From: Chara braunii
Lineage: Eukaryota; Streptophyta; Charophyceae; Charales; Characeae
Length of the DNA: 39,602 nt
Direction of reading: 5' to 3'
Assembly (NCBI GenBank): GCA_003427395.1
Contig: BFEA01000128.1
Span: forward strand, 2,164,391-2,203,992
Within the stretch, counting starts at the first letter, position 1. Each line of letters starts with the position of its first letter. This document shows positions 20,649-29,636 of the stretch, piece after piece. The notes under the pieces are model-generated. The model was not told where the DNA came from. It was given only the letters and a program-made list of their open reading frames with translations, and did no database searches. The position numbers and the translations under genes are program-made.

Positions 20649-21263
20649 GGGTGGTTAGGAGTTGGATTTTCTTTTGTTTTTCTTTTATTATTTTTATTTG
20701 CTATTATTGTTATTATTATTTTTCTTTAGATTCGTTTCTTTTATTTTTCTTAAGTCTCGAGGTTGTTCTCCGATAGATTCACTCCGATGAATCTGCCTCT
20801 ACAACCGGGCAAGTTCATTACAAGGGAAAAGCCCCGCCTCGATCTCGATCGTGCAGGGCACAAAGGAGATCGTCGCCGTAGGGGAATGCAGGGAACGCGC
20901 AGGGAGTAGACGGGATGGTCGCACAGGAGGAGAAAGGTGGTGGGGTCGAGAAGGAAAGATTGCGCCGATGAGAAAGTGAGCAAGAGAGACATGCGCGTGG
21001 CGACGGTATGAGTGCAATGGAAGATGTGTGCGTAATGCCAATGGGCTCACGATGTTGGAGAAGTCGCGAACGGAGAAGGAAGGGCGGAGAGAGAGGCAAC
21101 TCAACACACAGCACACGGGGGAAAAAATGATCGCAGGAGGAAAGAAGCCAACCGCGCGGAGGTAGCGTGACTCGGGAGAGAACGCACATGGACAAAAGAG
21201 AAAGCGGGGTTGGCGGTGGAACGCGTGAGGAAAAAAGATGGCGCGCGAGGAGAAAGAAAAAAA
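20649..21263. other. Gene-free stretch
   Basis: T-rich patch (20666-20760), then purine-rich sequence. The serine/leucine-rich minus-strand ORFs overlap each other in different frames and reflect composition. No gene called. Confidence 0.45.
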
Positions 21264-21332
21264 GGAAGAAGAAGAAGAAGAAGAAGAAGAAGAAGAAGAA
21301 GAAGAAGAAGAAGAAGAAGAAAAAGAAGAAGA
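21264..21332. repeat. (GAA)n microsatellite
   Basis: About 20 GAA/AAG units, almost pure, grading into GA-rich sequence on both sides. The poly-Arg and poly-Leu ORFs across it are artefacts. Confidence 0.95.
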
Positions 21333-22207
21333 GGTAGAAGAGAAGAAGGGTTCATTGCGACGAAAATGACTGTTGTAATCATCGATCTTGAACGAGGAAT
21401 GCCTAGTAAACGCGAGTCATCTGCCCGCGCTGGATACGTCCCTGCCCTTTGTACACACTCCGTCCCTCCTACCGATTGAAAGGTCCGGTGAAGGGTCCGA
21501 TCGCGATGATCTCGACAGTTTGCCGCCGGGGGTGCTGTAGAAAAGGTTCATTGAACCTTGTCATTTAGAGAGAGAGAAGAAGGAGGAAGGGGGAGAAGGA
21601 AAAGAAGAGCACGTAGCTGAGCATGCTATCGGATTGCAGCGACCACGAGGACGACGACAACTGGCGATGACGACGGCGGCTTCGAAGAGGATAGTGACGA
21701 CGACGACATTGGAGAGGAGAAAACATGTCATCTTAATCAAGGAGACTCGTTATAAGTCTATACAAGTCTACATGTTGTTGCCTTATGGTAACAAGTTGGT
21801 TATCCAACTCAACCCTCACTCACTCTCTACACCCACACTTTGCATCAACCTTTGCACTGAATGACATTTTTGTTTCGAGTCATTTGTCTAAAGGGTCTGT
21901 GTTTGGTCAAAAGAGATCCTTGAATGACGAAGTCGAAAGAGGAATGTCTGGTTAAAAGGGTTGGACTCCTAAGTGTGATGTGTGTGAAGGTGAATGAATG
22001 GTTGACTCTGCTAGGACTGTGTAATGTGATTGACTCTTGTGTGCAGGTCAGTAAGATGACCAACCGCGTGCTATTCACTCTACTCTCATTGCTTATGCTT
22101 ACCTGAGCCTCGACTCAGACATTTCGTCGACTCGTAACCTTTGTACATTTGGTTTGGGTTTCCGACTTTTACCCCTTGGATGTTGAATAAATTAGGACAA
22201 TTGGCAA
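21333..22207. other. Gene-free stretch
   Basis: Purine-rich with GAC-rich patches at 21640-21710. No recognisable coding region or RNA. Confidence 0.45.
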
Positions 22208-22334
22208 AGGCCGAGAGCCTTATTCATATCATTCTTCTTTGACAGGCCATGACCCTATCTTTTATTTTCGATACATATTTGACAGGCCATGAGCCTACTT
22301 TTATCTGTGATGTTTGTTGATAGGCCAAAAGCCT
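22208..22334 (+). repeat. Array of four mini-hairpins, AGGCnnnnnGCCT
   Basis: AGGCCGAGAGCCT (22208-22220), AGGCCATGACCCT (22244-22256), AGGCCATGAGCCT (22284-22296) and AGGCCAAAAGCCT (22322-22334). Three of four can form a 4-bp stem with a 5-base loop. Spacing is 36, 40 and 38 bases, and units 2 and 3 share TTTGACAGGCCATGA. It looks like a diverged tandem repeat of about 38 bp. Confidence 0.65.
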
Positions 22335-22644
22335 ATTGAATGTTTCTCTTTCAAAAGTCAAAGCTTCGTTCATTCTGATGTTTGCCTCTGTTTGTGTAAA
22401 ATGTAAGAGACATCTCCTCGCCTTGTTTCTCAGCCTTATCTCACTTCACATGTATGTATGCTATGGTTAAAGGATTCTCATAAAAAGATATGGCGTGGGT
22501 ACATGTTTATATGCAACCCCTAATGATTCAAGAGTTAGGGGGATCATGCTTCAAAAAAGGGATAGGTCATAGGTCTTACATATTAAAACTATTTTCTAGG
22601 CAAAGCGTAGTATGGGCGAAGCGTTCGTCAATCGAGTCGACCTG

Positions 22645-23080
22645 ATTAGTAAGTCGGTCCGGGAGATAAGCGCCCCGATGCCCGACAAGTATACGGGTTA
22701 GTCTTAGGCGTTCAACCGTGCGTATGCCTATGCTACGGCGATCGAGAAAACGCCCTTGGCTGACCTACCTCTGCGATTGCATGTAAAAGCCTTCGCACGT
22801 GGGTCAGTAGCTCAGCAGGGATACGCCCACCTAAGGGATGGTGACAGCTCCCGCAGGTGGAGGTGAGTTGTACGACGCGGGATCCCTAACTTGTCGTAGG
22901 GATTCGCGAGAGGTATAGCCCGCGCGCACGGTCGGTGTTGGTCTTACGCTGAAACAACTTATAAAACTCCTGCGTGATACGACCGTGAGGTTCAACACAA
23001 AAAACTACTTTACGCCTGGGTGTGGGACCTCCGCGCGCGACAGCGACATGCTGGACACTGAGAGGTGGCAGCCTATCTGG

Positions 23081-23109
<29 letters not shown>
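22645..23109 (+). mobile_element. S2 retroposon, copy 2, with A-tail
   Basis: Body matches the reverse complement of 968-1325 and continues to a pure 29-A tail at 23081-23109. It contains box A-like TAGCTCAGCAGG at about 22808-22819; GGTTCAACAC at 22991 is too far for a normal box B. No ORF. The 3' A-tail marks it as retroposed on the plus strand. It sits directly before LINE C ORF2, 52 bases upstream of the probable ORF2 start. Confidence 0.7.
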
Positions 23110-23111
<2 letters not shown>

Positions 23112-23161
23112 CATCATAGTAAAGGTACAACACAGACAACGTGCGAATAATAGAAAGGAAG

Positions 23162-23963
23162 ATGAATGTAGTAGATGCGATATATGGTAGGGACAGGTTC
23201 TTGAAACTTAGTAAGCGTTAAGCTAACCTAGACTTTGCACTCCCTAAACGTAAATGGACTGGTCTCAGCAAAGCTGCCTAAAAGACAAGCAATAGTGGAC
23301 CAGCTAAAGGGGGTAGAAGGGAGAGATTGGCCGGACGTCGCGGGACGTGGTGTGCCTGCAAGAAACTCACCTTATGGATAGTCCGGAACACAAGGAAATT
23401 TGGCCATATCAAGCCTACAGGGCCCACTCTCCCAAGTCCGTCAGTGGAGGAGTGGCAATCTAGCTCCCCCCCATCACGAAGCTAGAAATGCTAAATTGGG
23501 CAACGAATCAGGAGGAAGGTAGATGGGTTTACCTGCTTGCAATGCTGGAGCTGGAAGTGGTTAGCATACTAAATGTGTATGCCCTGAATGAACCAGCAAC
23601 ACGCCAGAGATTCTTGGAATCTCTAAAAGCGAAACTGTCGGCGGGTATCCCGACGATCCATGTGGGCGATTTTAATGCTGCCCCGGATCGTTGGCTCGAT
23701 AGATGGCGTATCCCCACACCTTGCCCACAGTACGTGCAAAATGATGAGACGAGCATTGCTGAACTGCTCCAATTACTTAACCTCTTTGATACTTTTAGAA
23801 GGCATTTTCCCACAGACAGACGTTTCACATGTTTTTGTAGAAACAACAAGGAAAAAACTTTGAAAGCCCGTATAAACCTGATTCTGGTCTCGGAGGAGAT
23901 ACAAACGCCCTTCAAATAGCACAGATATTCCCTTGAAGCCCATACCCGGGTCTGGATCATGCA
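23162..23963 (+). pseudogene. LINE C endonuclease domain (broken)
   Basis: Starts at MNVVDAIYGRDRF (aligned with LINE B MDLETLYCRNQAW), with a stop after KLSKR. The next block SLNVNGLVSAKLPKRQAIVD is in another frame. A 10-base insertion at about 23339-23348, flanked by GACGT on both sides, shifts the frame again before DVVCLQETH. A TAG at 23461-23463 stands where LINE B has Trp (GGVAI-stop-LPP against AGVAIWSPP). Then follow LELEVVSILNVYALN, HVGDFNAAP, RRFTCF and KARINLILVS, ending at a stop at 23917-23919. The remaining HTPGLDH block is displaced by a further frame change near 23935. Residues of the nuclease active site are still readable in pieces. Confidence 0.88.
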
Positions 23964-26900
23964 ATGTGTATGACCATATTCTCTTTTAGGAAGAAACCAG
24001 ATCAGGACAGGGACTTTTACAAGCTTAACACATCCCTCCGAGTCCTTAAAATAGAAAGTTTCCAAATCTACCTTAAGGAAGTCTGGTCCTTCTGGTGGGA
24101 TCAGAGGGACCAGTTAAGTGACCCCATTGTATGGTTCAACAACGGCCTACAGTTTCTAGGCCGCAAGTGCAATGAATTCTCAAAGCTCCTAGCGAGGCAA
24201 CGCCATGCAGAAGAGGTGAACTTACAACACCAACTCCAACAACTACAACAAGAGGAAGGTGATACAGGTGACGCTGAGGGACAATCTGAAGTCCCCAACG
24301 CCATTCAGGGCATGGAAGCTCGCCTCCTGGGCTATATGGAACACCGTTGGCAAGACGCCTGAATTCGCGGGAAGCTCTCTAGGCACAATACTGAAGGTGC
24401 AATGGAGGCAATTTTTTTTGCAAAATCAGACACTCACAAACCAGCAAAGAGAAGCCTTGGACATACCTCTGACAAAAGAAAAAATATGGACAGCGTTAAC
24501 GCAAATAGAAGAGGAGAAGACCACAGGCATTGATGGACTGCCCTAAGAATTCTGGGAGACCCTGTGGCCAAACATCCCACAAGACCTTATGGACTACTAC
24601 CACGAGGTCTGGAGAATAGGCCAGATAGGGGAAATAGTGAGCCAAGGATTACTAACCCTCCTATACAAAAAAGGGGACATGAACAATATTAGGAACTGCA
24701 GACCTATCACATTACTCACAGTGGTCTACAAGCTGATGGCGAAACCTCTAGCACATTGGTTGATGCCCGTCATGACGCGTATCATACATCCAGACCAGAC
24801 TGGGTTCATTCAAGGCAGGAACATCAAAAACAATATACTTCTGATCAATGAAATGATCAAGCTCACAAGACAGTCCAAACACAACGCGGCTATCATATTC
24901 ATAGACTTTGAGAAGGCATACGACCATGTAGATTGGTTGTTCCTGGATAAGTGACTTGAAAAGCTCAACTTTGGACCGCATTTTCGACGATGGGTAAGGA
25001 TCTTGCACGAGAACGCAACGACCAGGGTTATGGCGAATGGAAATCTAGCCCCGCCCATCGAACTCCAAAGGTCGGTTAGACAAGGGGATCCAATAGCCCC
25101 CTACCTCTTCATCATAGTCATAGAGGCTCTAGCAGCTAACCTGATAACACATAAGGACATCAAGAAAATTCAAGTATCCTCGATACCGCAGGACGCAATC
25201 CCGGTATGCTTTCTCTTTGCAGATGACCTGACCCTCATGGTCGACGCATCAAGAGAGGCAATGGCTGAAATTCAGTATATGATGGACCTTTTCTGTAGAC
25301 TATCTGACATGAAGGTAAACTGGGGAAACAAGACCCAAGGATGGTGGATTCACCACCAGGGAGTGAGACCCCCGGAGCAACCCAAGGTCAAATGGCTCCC
25401 CCAGGAAGCCCCCATCAGGGTTTTGGGGGTGATAATGTCAGCAGAAGGCAAACCATCCGTGAACAATGAATGGATCTCCAAGCCCCCCTTGGAAAAAATG
25501 ACACAATGGCAGGGCAAACACACATCCTTATTCGGGCGTTCGCTAATAATCAACAACGTCGTTCTGGCCACCCGGTGGTACAAATCAGCCATTTGGGCAT
25601 TAGATAAGAATGCCCTCCGCCCCTTGCAGATAGCCGCCTTCCTGTGGCGTGGAAACCACGAGTACCCGAATGCCATTAGCAGGGTGGCATGGCAATCCAT
25701 AATTCAACCGAAATCGAGAGGTGGGCTGGGCATTATAGACCCCTCAATACAAACCAGAGCACTAGCACTGCAGTGGCTCAAAAAACTCTTATTTAGCCCA
25801 AAAACCCCATGGCAGGGGTTGACCCTGGAACGGATTTCCCAATTGGCTCCACAAACATCGGCAGAATGCGACCCGCTGATGTGGCTGGAGAACTGAGGAT
25901 GGCCTATCCCCAAAAAAAAATCATCGCAACCAGGCACCCTCCTACCCGGCTCTCCTAGACAAGCAGCAAGGGAGGACCTAGGGAATGACCCTTTTTGGCT
26001 GACCCTTCTGTGTACATCGAGGAGTCTCTCCCTACCGGACAAAACCCCACCAGAAAGATGGGAAGAGGTAGCCTGGCAGCCCCTCTTTGGGAACAGATGG
26101 GTGGTGGACTCGAAGAGACAGACCCTCCACCGCGGAGACGCCCCGTCGCAGAGTTGGGTCAAGCGGGGAATAACAAGGATTAAAGACATATGGGACACAG
26201 ACAATAGAGAGTGGGTCAGCTCGGCGCAGCTAAGGGAGAAACTACGCTACTGCCACCGCCTAGAGGAGTCTCTAGAGACTCTAATAGAAAAGGTCCTTGA
26301 TTGGTGGAGGATTCTCAGGAAAGGCCCCACACTGCAAAAAGTGGACTGGGTGGCAATCAAGGAACGACCAGGGGAGGTGGGTAAGATTGTACAATATGAC
26401 ACTGACGGAACAGTGAAGGTGAATCTCCACCAAGTGCAATGGAACAACGAGATTCAAAAATCGAACCCCAAGGAAACAATAACATGCCACAAAGAAGAAC
26501 TGTTCAGAATCAGGGTGCTTCACGAAAAAGAACAATCGATGGCCTACCTTCCACATGTCCCGGTGCACCAACTGGCCCTAGACCCGACATAATGAAAATG
26601 GTCAACACCTACAAGGAACGGCGGGAAATTCACAAAATCACTATATGGTCTAACGGTCAAGGCGACATATAAGCTTCTCGGACCGAGATTTAACCTGCGA
26701 GACCAGGTGGAGGGTCGTTGGATGAAGCAACTGAACGTAAGCAAAGACGACCTGAAGAAAGTGAAATGGTTCAAAATGGCCAAAGAAAACCCTGCAAAAT
26801 TTGCTTCGTTGCAATGGCAGATCGAGCACCGTTGCCTACCGACCAATGACTGGCTCATAGACAAAACACGTCTGGAGCAAATGGGGAAAACTCTACCCTG

Positions 26901-27525
26901 GTGCAGACTGTGCACGGACGCGTTTCCGTCCCGGAAAAGGCCCGAGACTATTGAGCACATATTTCTTCAGTGCCCAAGAGCAATATGGCTATGGAGATGG
27001 TGGGACAGAATTTGGGACAAATTAGAATCACTAACCCCATGGCCGTGGGATTGGAAAGCCCTGCTCTGCGAAAAGTGGACTGAAGATGGGATGGACGAGT
27101 TCACCAGTAACATGTTCAAATTAGGACGCAGGGCGGTACTTTGGGCTCTCTGGTGACGGCGCTGTACCTACGAGATGGAACGAGTAAGACTCGAAGGTCC
27201 AGAATTCACGGACAGCATCCAACAACAGATCCAAACTATAATCGCTGCGAAATGGGAAGCAGTTGAAGTCCAGATACAAACATTACCCTCAAGACATGCC
27301 ATCCAACAAAAAATTCAAAAGTTCTGCTCGAACTGGCTGGGGGGGGGACAAAGGGGGAAGGATAGGAAGAGTGGATTGGAAAGGAGGACAAAAAACAGGG
27401 GAGGGATTGGTAAGGGACTATCGGCTGCTATCAACGACTGGACAAAGATAGACACAGCTATTCCAATGAAGCCCGCCCAAGAATTCCCCGACCTCTTCCC
27501 CCCCCCTCTTCAAACAGCTTAGTAG
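23964..27525 (+). pseudogene. LINE C RT, zf-RVT and C-terminal tail (six stops)
   Basis: The linker (frame 3 to 24362, then frame 1) leads to EEEKTTGIDGLP, LLYKKGDMNNIRNCRPITLL, AAIIFIDFEKAYDHVDWLFL, RSVRQGDPIAPYLF, LFADDLTLM (FADD at 25216-25227), MKVNWGNKTQGWWIHHQG, SLIINNVVLATRWYK, FLWRGN, FASLQWQIEHRCLPTNDWL and CRLC...HIFLQC (zf-RVT, Cys at about 26902 onward). Stops in the frame from 24259: TAA 24544, TGA 24952, TGA 25894, TAA-TGA 26590-26595, TGA 27157. The frame-3 linker ends at TGA 24360-24362 where LINE B has Arg. Natural stop TAG 27523. Function in life: copying LINE RNA at nicked DNA in the nucleus. Confidence 0.92.
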
Positions 27526-27664
27526 ACTTAGAATGGTATGGGAGGGATGGATGAAAGAAGGGAAAGAGGTCAGGTCCCAGGCTAGCAGCTAATAGTCTGT
27601 CAGGTCAGGTCTTCTTGTTCAAAGAAGAAGCACAGTGGGGGGAGGAAGAAACCAGTTTGAGAAT

Positions 27665-27935
27665 GTCAGTATTTGGCGCCGCTCTCAAGGTGAAGAGGCC
27701 CCTCCCTTGCCCCGAAATCCTGCTCAGTCAATCCACTGAATCCCAGGGCTACCAATGCTGGTAGGAACTCTCTGCATGATCGATCTGATGTAAATGGGAC
27801 GCTGGACCCGTTTTCCAGCAGGTGATGCTCCCTGCCGACAGATGGAGCCGTCTCCCAGGTGGTAGTGGCGTCTGCTCTTACCAGCACCACTAACACTGTA
27901 AGGGGCGTTTTCAACAACAACAACAACAACAACAA

Positions 27936-27989
<54 letters not shown>
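27665..27989 (+). mobile_element. S1 short retroposon, copy 3
   Basis: Contains GGGACGCTGGACCCGTTTTC at about 27797, CCAGCAGGTGATGCTCCC and AGATGGAGCC in S1 order, then CTCTTACCAGCACCA (parallel to copy 1), and ends with (AAC)n at 27912-27936 and a pure A-tail of about 53 (27937-27989). The left border is uncertain; strong similarity to the other copies starts only near 27790. It inserted into or just after the LINE C 3' region. Confidence 0.75.
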
Positions 27990-27992
<3 letters not shown>

Positions 27993-29037
27993 TCTTGTGG
28001 AAATTTGCGGTCCTTCATTGAAGTTCATCCTTTTTTTTTTCTTTTTTTTTTTCATTTACTGATTGCAAGGATGTTTTTAGCTCGCTGGCAGACTATAGAA
28101 TGAAGCATTCCGTGTTTCCTGGTTTTTATCATCATATTTAAATTCTTTTCTCATCCCACACAGCACGCATTCTCATTTTTTTTAATTTTTTCAATTCTTT
28201 GGAAGTCCTATTTCTCGTTATACCGTCTTCATCATGCCAGCGATGATGCAGTGTACATCATCGCGCACTCTATCAGAGTTGCTCCTGGATTCCTGTCCAG
28301 TGGTGAGAGTGTGAAACCTTCAAAGGCTTGTCTCACACCTCGGACATATTTGTGGGCGACCGTGCCTTCAGGTGCCTTATAGCCGCTGGTTCGATCCTTC
28401 CGAGTCTAAGAGGAGAAATTTGCAGGTGAGTAGTGGGAGAGAGCGGTGAACCACAAGGGCTGGCGGCGCCAGGCCAACAAACGAACACAAGAAATAAAAA
28501 ACCTGTGCTGGGAGTTCGACAAAGCTTGGCGAGCAGGCCTTTCCTGCATCGGGGAAAAGTGCCTCGGAAGTTCTGATCGTTAAACCAACAGTACTTGAAC
28601 CAGCTATCGGCCATGGAAAAAAAATAGAGTAGAAACGTTTCTGGTTGGATGAATTTGGGCGCTCCTGTACTGGCCCGTACATTTCCTAAAATTGTGGCTC
28701 GCCTTTAGGAAGTACTGGTGGTTTAAATCTTTCCCAATATTTCCCTCCTGGAGTTGAACTGCTAATGTGAGGAAAAGGCCACCACCTCGGAAAATGATGT
28801 AACTTTTCTTCAACTCCCTATTGGACTCTTCCTTCTTGGAATAGCATTTCCCATTTCTGAGAAAGAAAATTGCTTTTGCCTGCTACTTCCTCCAAGTACT
28901 ATCGCCACAATTCCATCACTTCTCCTCTCCCCTTTCCTCCCCCCCCCCCCTCTTCGTGTTTCCAAACAGCCTGAATGATCCTTTCGACTGACCAAGTCTC
29001 CCGTCCTCCCTATCTATATATACATATACATATATAT
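27990..29037. other. Gene-free stretch with a lone box B
   Basis: T-rich at 28030-28055, otherwise ordinary. GGTTCGATCC (28387-28396) is a perfect pol III box B, but I see no convincing box A upstream and the flanking T-stem does not pair, so no tRNA is called. A C-run occurs at about 28940. Confidence 0.45.
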
Positions 29038-29176
29038 CGTCAAATAGAACTGCCCGGTAAACCGTAGGCAGAGAGGGAGGGAGAAGAGGACAACAAACGA
29101 GGGGCTGTGACAAACTGTTTCGTCGGAGTTTCACCGACTCATCAGGAGGCTGAACCCTCAACAGTCTGTAGAATCC
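29038..29176 (-). mobile_element. Hammerhead-ribozyme element, full copy 1
   Basis: 139-base unit running from GGATTCTACAG to the TTTGACG end on the minus strand. The first half is the ribozyme at 29110-29169. The second half is pyrimidine-rich (CTCGTTTGTTGTCC, CTCTTCTCCCTCCCTCTC, TGCCTACGGTTTACCGGGCA) without ORF or A-tail. It differs from copy 3 (29387-29525) at a single base. Its 3' end abuts a short (TA)n tract. Plant retrozymes and Penelope-like terminal repeats are the known element types that carry hammerheads; no reverse transcriptase of that kind is seen in the window. Confidence 0.85.
29110..29169 (-). ncRNA. Type III hammerhead self-cleaving ribozyme
   Basis: Minus-strand identical fold to the plus copy at 29394-29453: helix III ACAGACTGT with ACAGTTTGT, cleavage after the T complementary to position 29160, helix I GAGG/CCTC, core CTGATGA, helix II GTCGG/CCGAC, core GAAA. 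All core nucleotides known to be required are present, so it should be active if transcribed. Confidence 0.88.
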
Positions 29177-29279
29177 CCTCACTGATTACACTGTAAGTGA
29201 TAATCGACCTTAACCAAAATCAAAGTAGACTATCACTCACCCACACCAGATGGAAAACTCTACAGTATATATATATAGA

Positions 29280-29374
29280 GTCAAACAGAGCTGCCCGGTA
29301 AACCGTAGGCAGAGAGGGAGGGAGAGAAGAGGACAACAAACGAGGGGCTGTGGCAAACTGTTTTGTCGGAGTTT
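29280..29374 (-). mobile_element. Hammerhead element, 5'-truncated copy 2
   Basis: Minus-strand copy that starts inside helix II of the ribozyme (AAACTCCGAC) and retains the rest of the unit. The GAAA core is mutated to AAAA. (TA)n tracts lie at both ends. The missing part is always the element's 5' side, as expected from incomplete reverse transcription. Confidence 0.8.
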
Positions 29375-29386
29375 ATATATATATAT

Positions 29387-29525
29387 GGATTCTACAGACT
29401 GTTGAGGGTTCAGCCTCCTGATGAGTCGGTGAAACTCCGACGAAACAGTTTGTCACAGCCCCTCGTTTGTTGTCCTCTTCTCCCTCCCTCTCTGCCTACG
29501 GTTTACCGGGCAGTTCTACTTGACG
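29387..29525 (+). mobile_element. Hammerhead-ribozyme element, full copy 3
   Basis: 139-base plus-strand copy, framed by (TA)n on both sides and head-to-head with truncated copy 2, so the two form an inverted repeat around 29380. Only one substitution separates it from copy 1 (TTCTACTTG against TTCTATTTG near its 3' end). No target-site duplication can be distinguished inside the TA repeats. Confidence 0.85.
29394..29453 (+). ncRNA. Type III hammerhead self-cleaving ribozyme
   Basis: Helix III: ACAGACTGT (29394-29402) pairs with ACAGTTTGT (29445-29453), 9 bp with one G-U. Cleavage triplet GTT ends at 29403, so cleavage falls between 29403 and 29404. Helix I: GAGG (29404-29407) with CCTC (29414-29417), loop GTTCAG. 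Core CTGATGA 29418-29424. Helix II: GTCGG (29425-29429) with CCGAC (29437-29441), loop TGAAACT. Core GAAA 29442-29445. The open helix III makes it type III, the form usual in plant genomic hammerheads. Loop I UUCA and loop II UGAA are complementary and could make the loop-loop contact that speeds natural hammerheads. Confidence 0.92.
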
Positions 29526-29540
29526 ATATATATATATATT

Positions 29541-29620
29541 GTCACAAACAGAACTGCCCGGTAAACCGTAGGCAGAGAGAGAGAAGAGGACAACAAACGA
29601 GGGGCTGTGACAAACTGTTT
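29541..29620 (-). mobile_element. Hammerhead element, 5'-truncated copy 4
   Basis: Minus-strand copy that starts right after the GAAA core (AAACAGTTTGTCACAGCCC) and keeps the 3' half, with an 8-base deletion in the GAGGGAGG stretch. (TA)n follows at 29621-29636. Confidence 0.8.
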
Positions 29621-29636
29621 ATATATATATATATAA

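Larger units (their letters stand above)
23110..27660 (+). mobile_element. LINE C, ORF2 plus 3' region
   Basis: Plus-strand LINE with ORF2 from the start codon region (23162) to its natural stop at 27523-27525, then about 135 bases of likely 3' untranslated sequence before the S1 insertion. Order: endonuclease, linker, RT, thumb, zf-RVT, C-terminal tail. From 24259 to 27525 a single frame is kept for 3.27 kb with no indel but six nonsense codons. The 5' part (endonuclease) has at least three frame changes. It is related to LINE B (roughly half of the residues identical by eye across the RT thumb), so they are different subfamilies. Confidence 0.9.

Noticed and set aside
20750-21382. Several overlapping minus-strand ORFs with poly-Leu
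   Set aside because: Antisense of purine-rich sequence and the (GAA)n tract; no consistent single frame.
15656-27525. Alternative genetic code (stop codons read as sense)
   Set aside because: All three stop codons interrupt conserved LINE domains, frameshifts are also present, and several stops replace Trp or Arg by simple transitions, which fits decay.
28380-28400. tRNA gene at the perfect box B
   Set aside because: No box A at proper distance and the T-stem does not pair.
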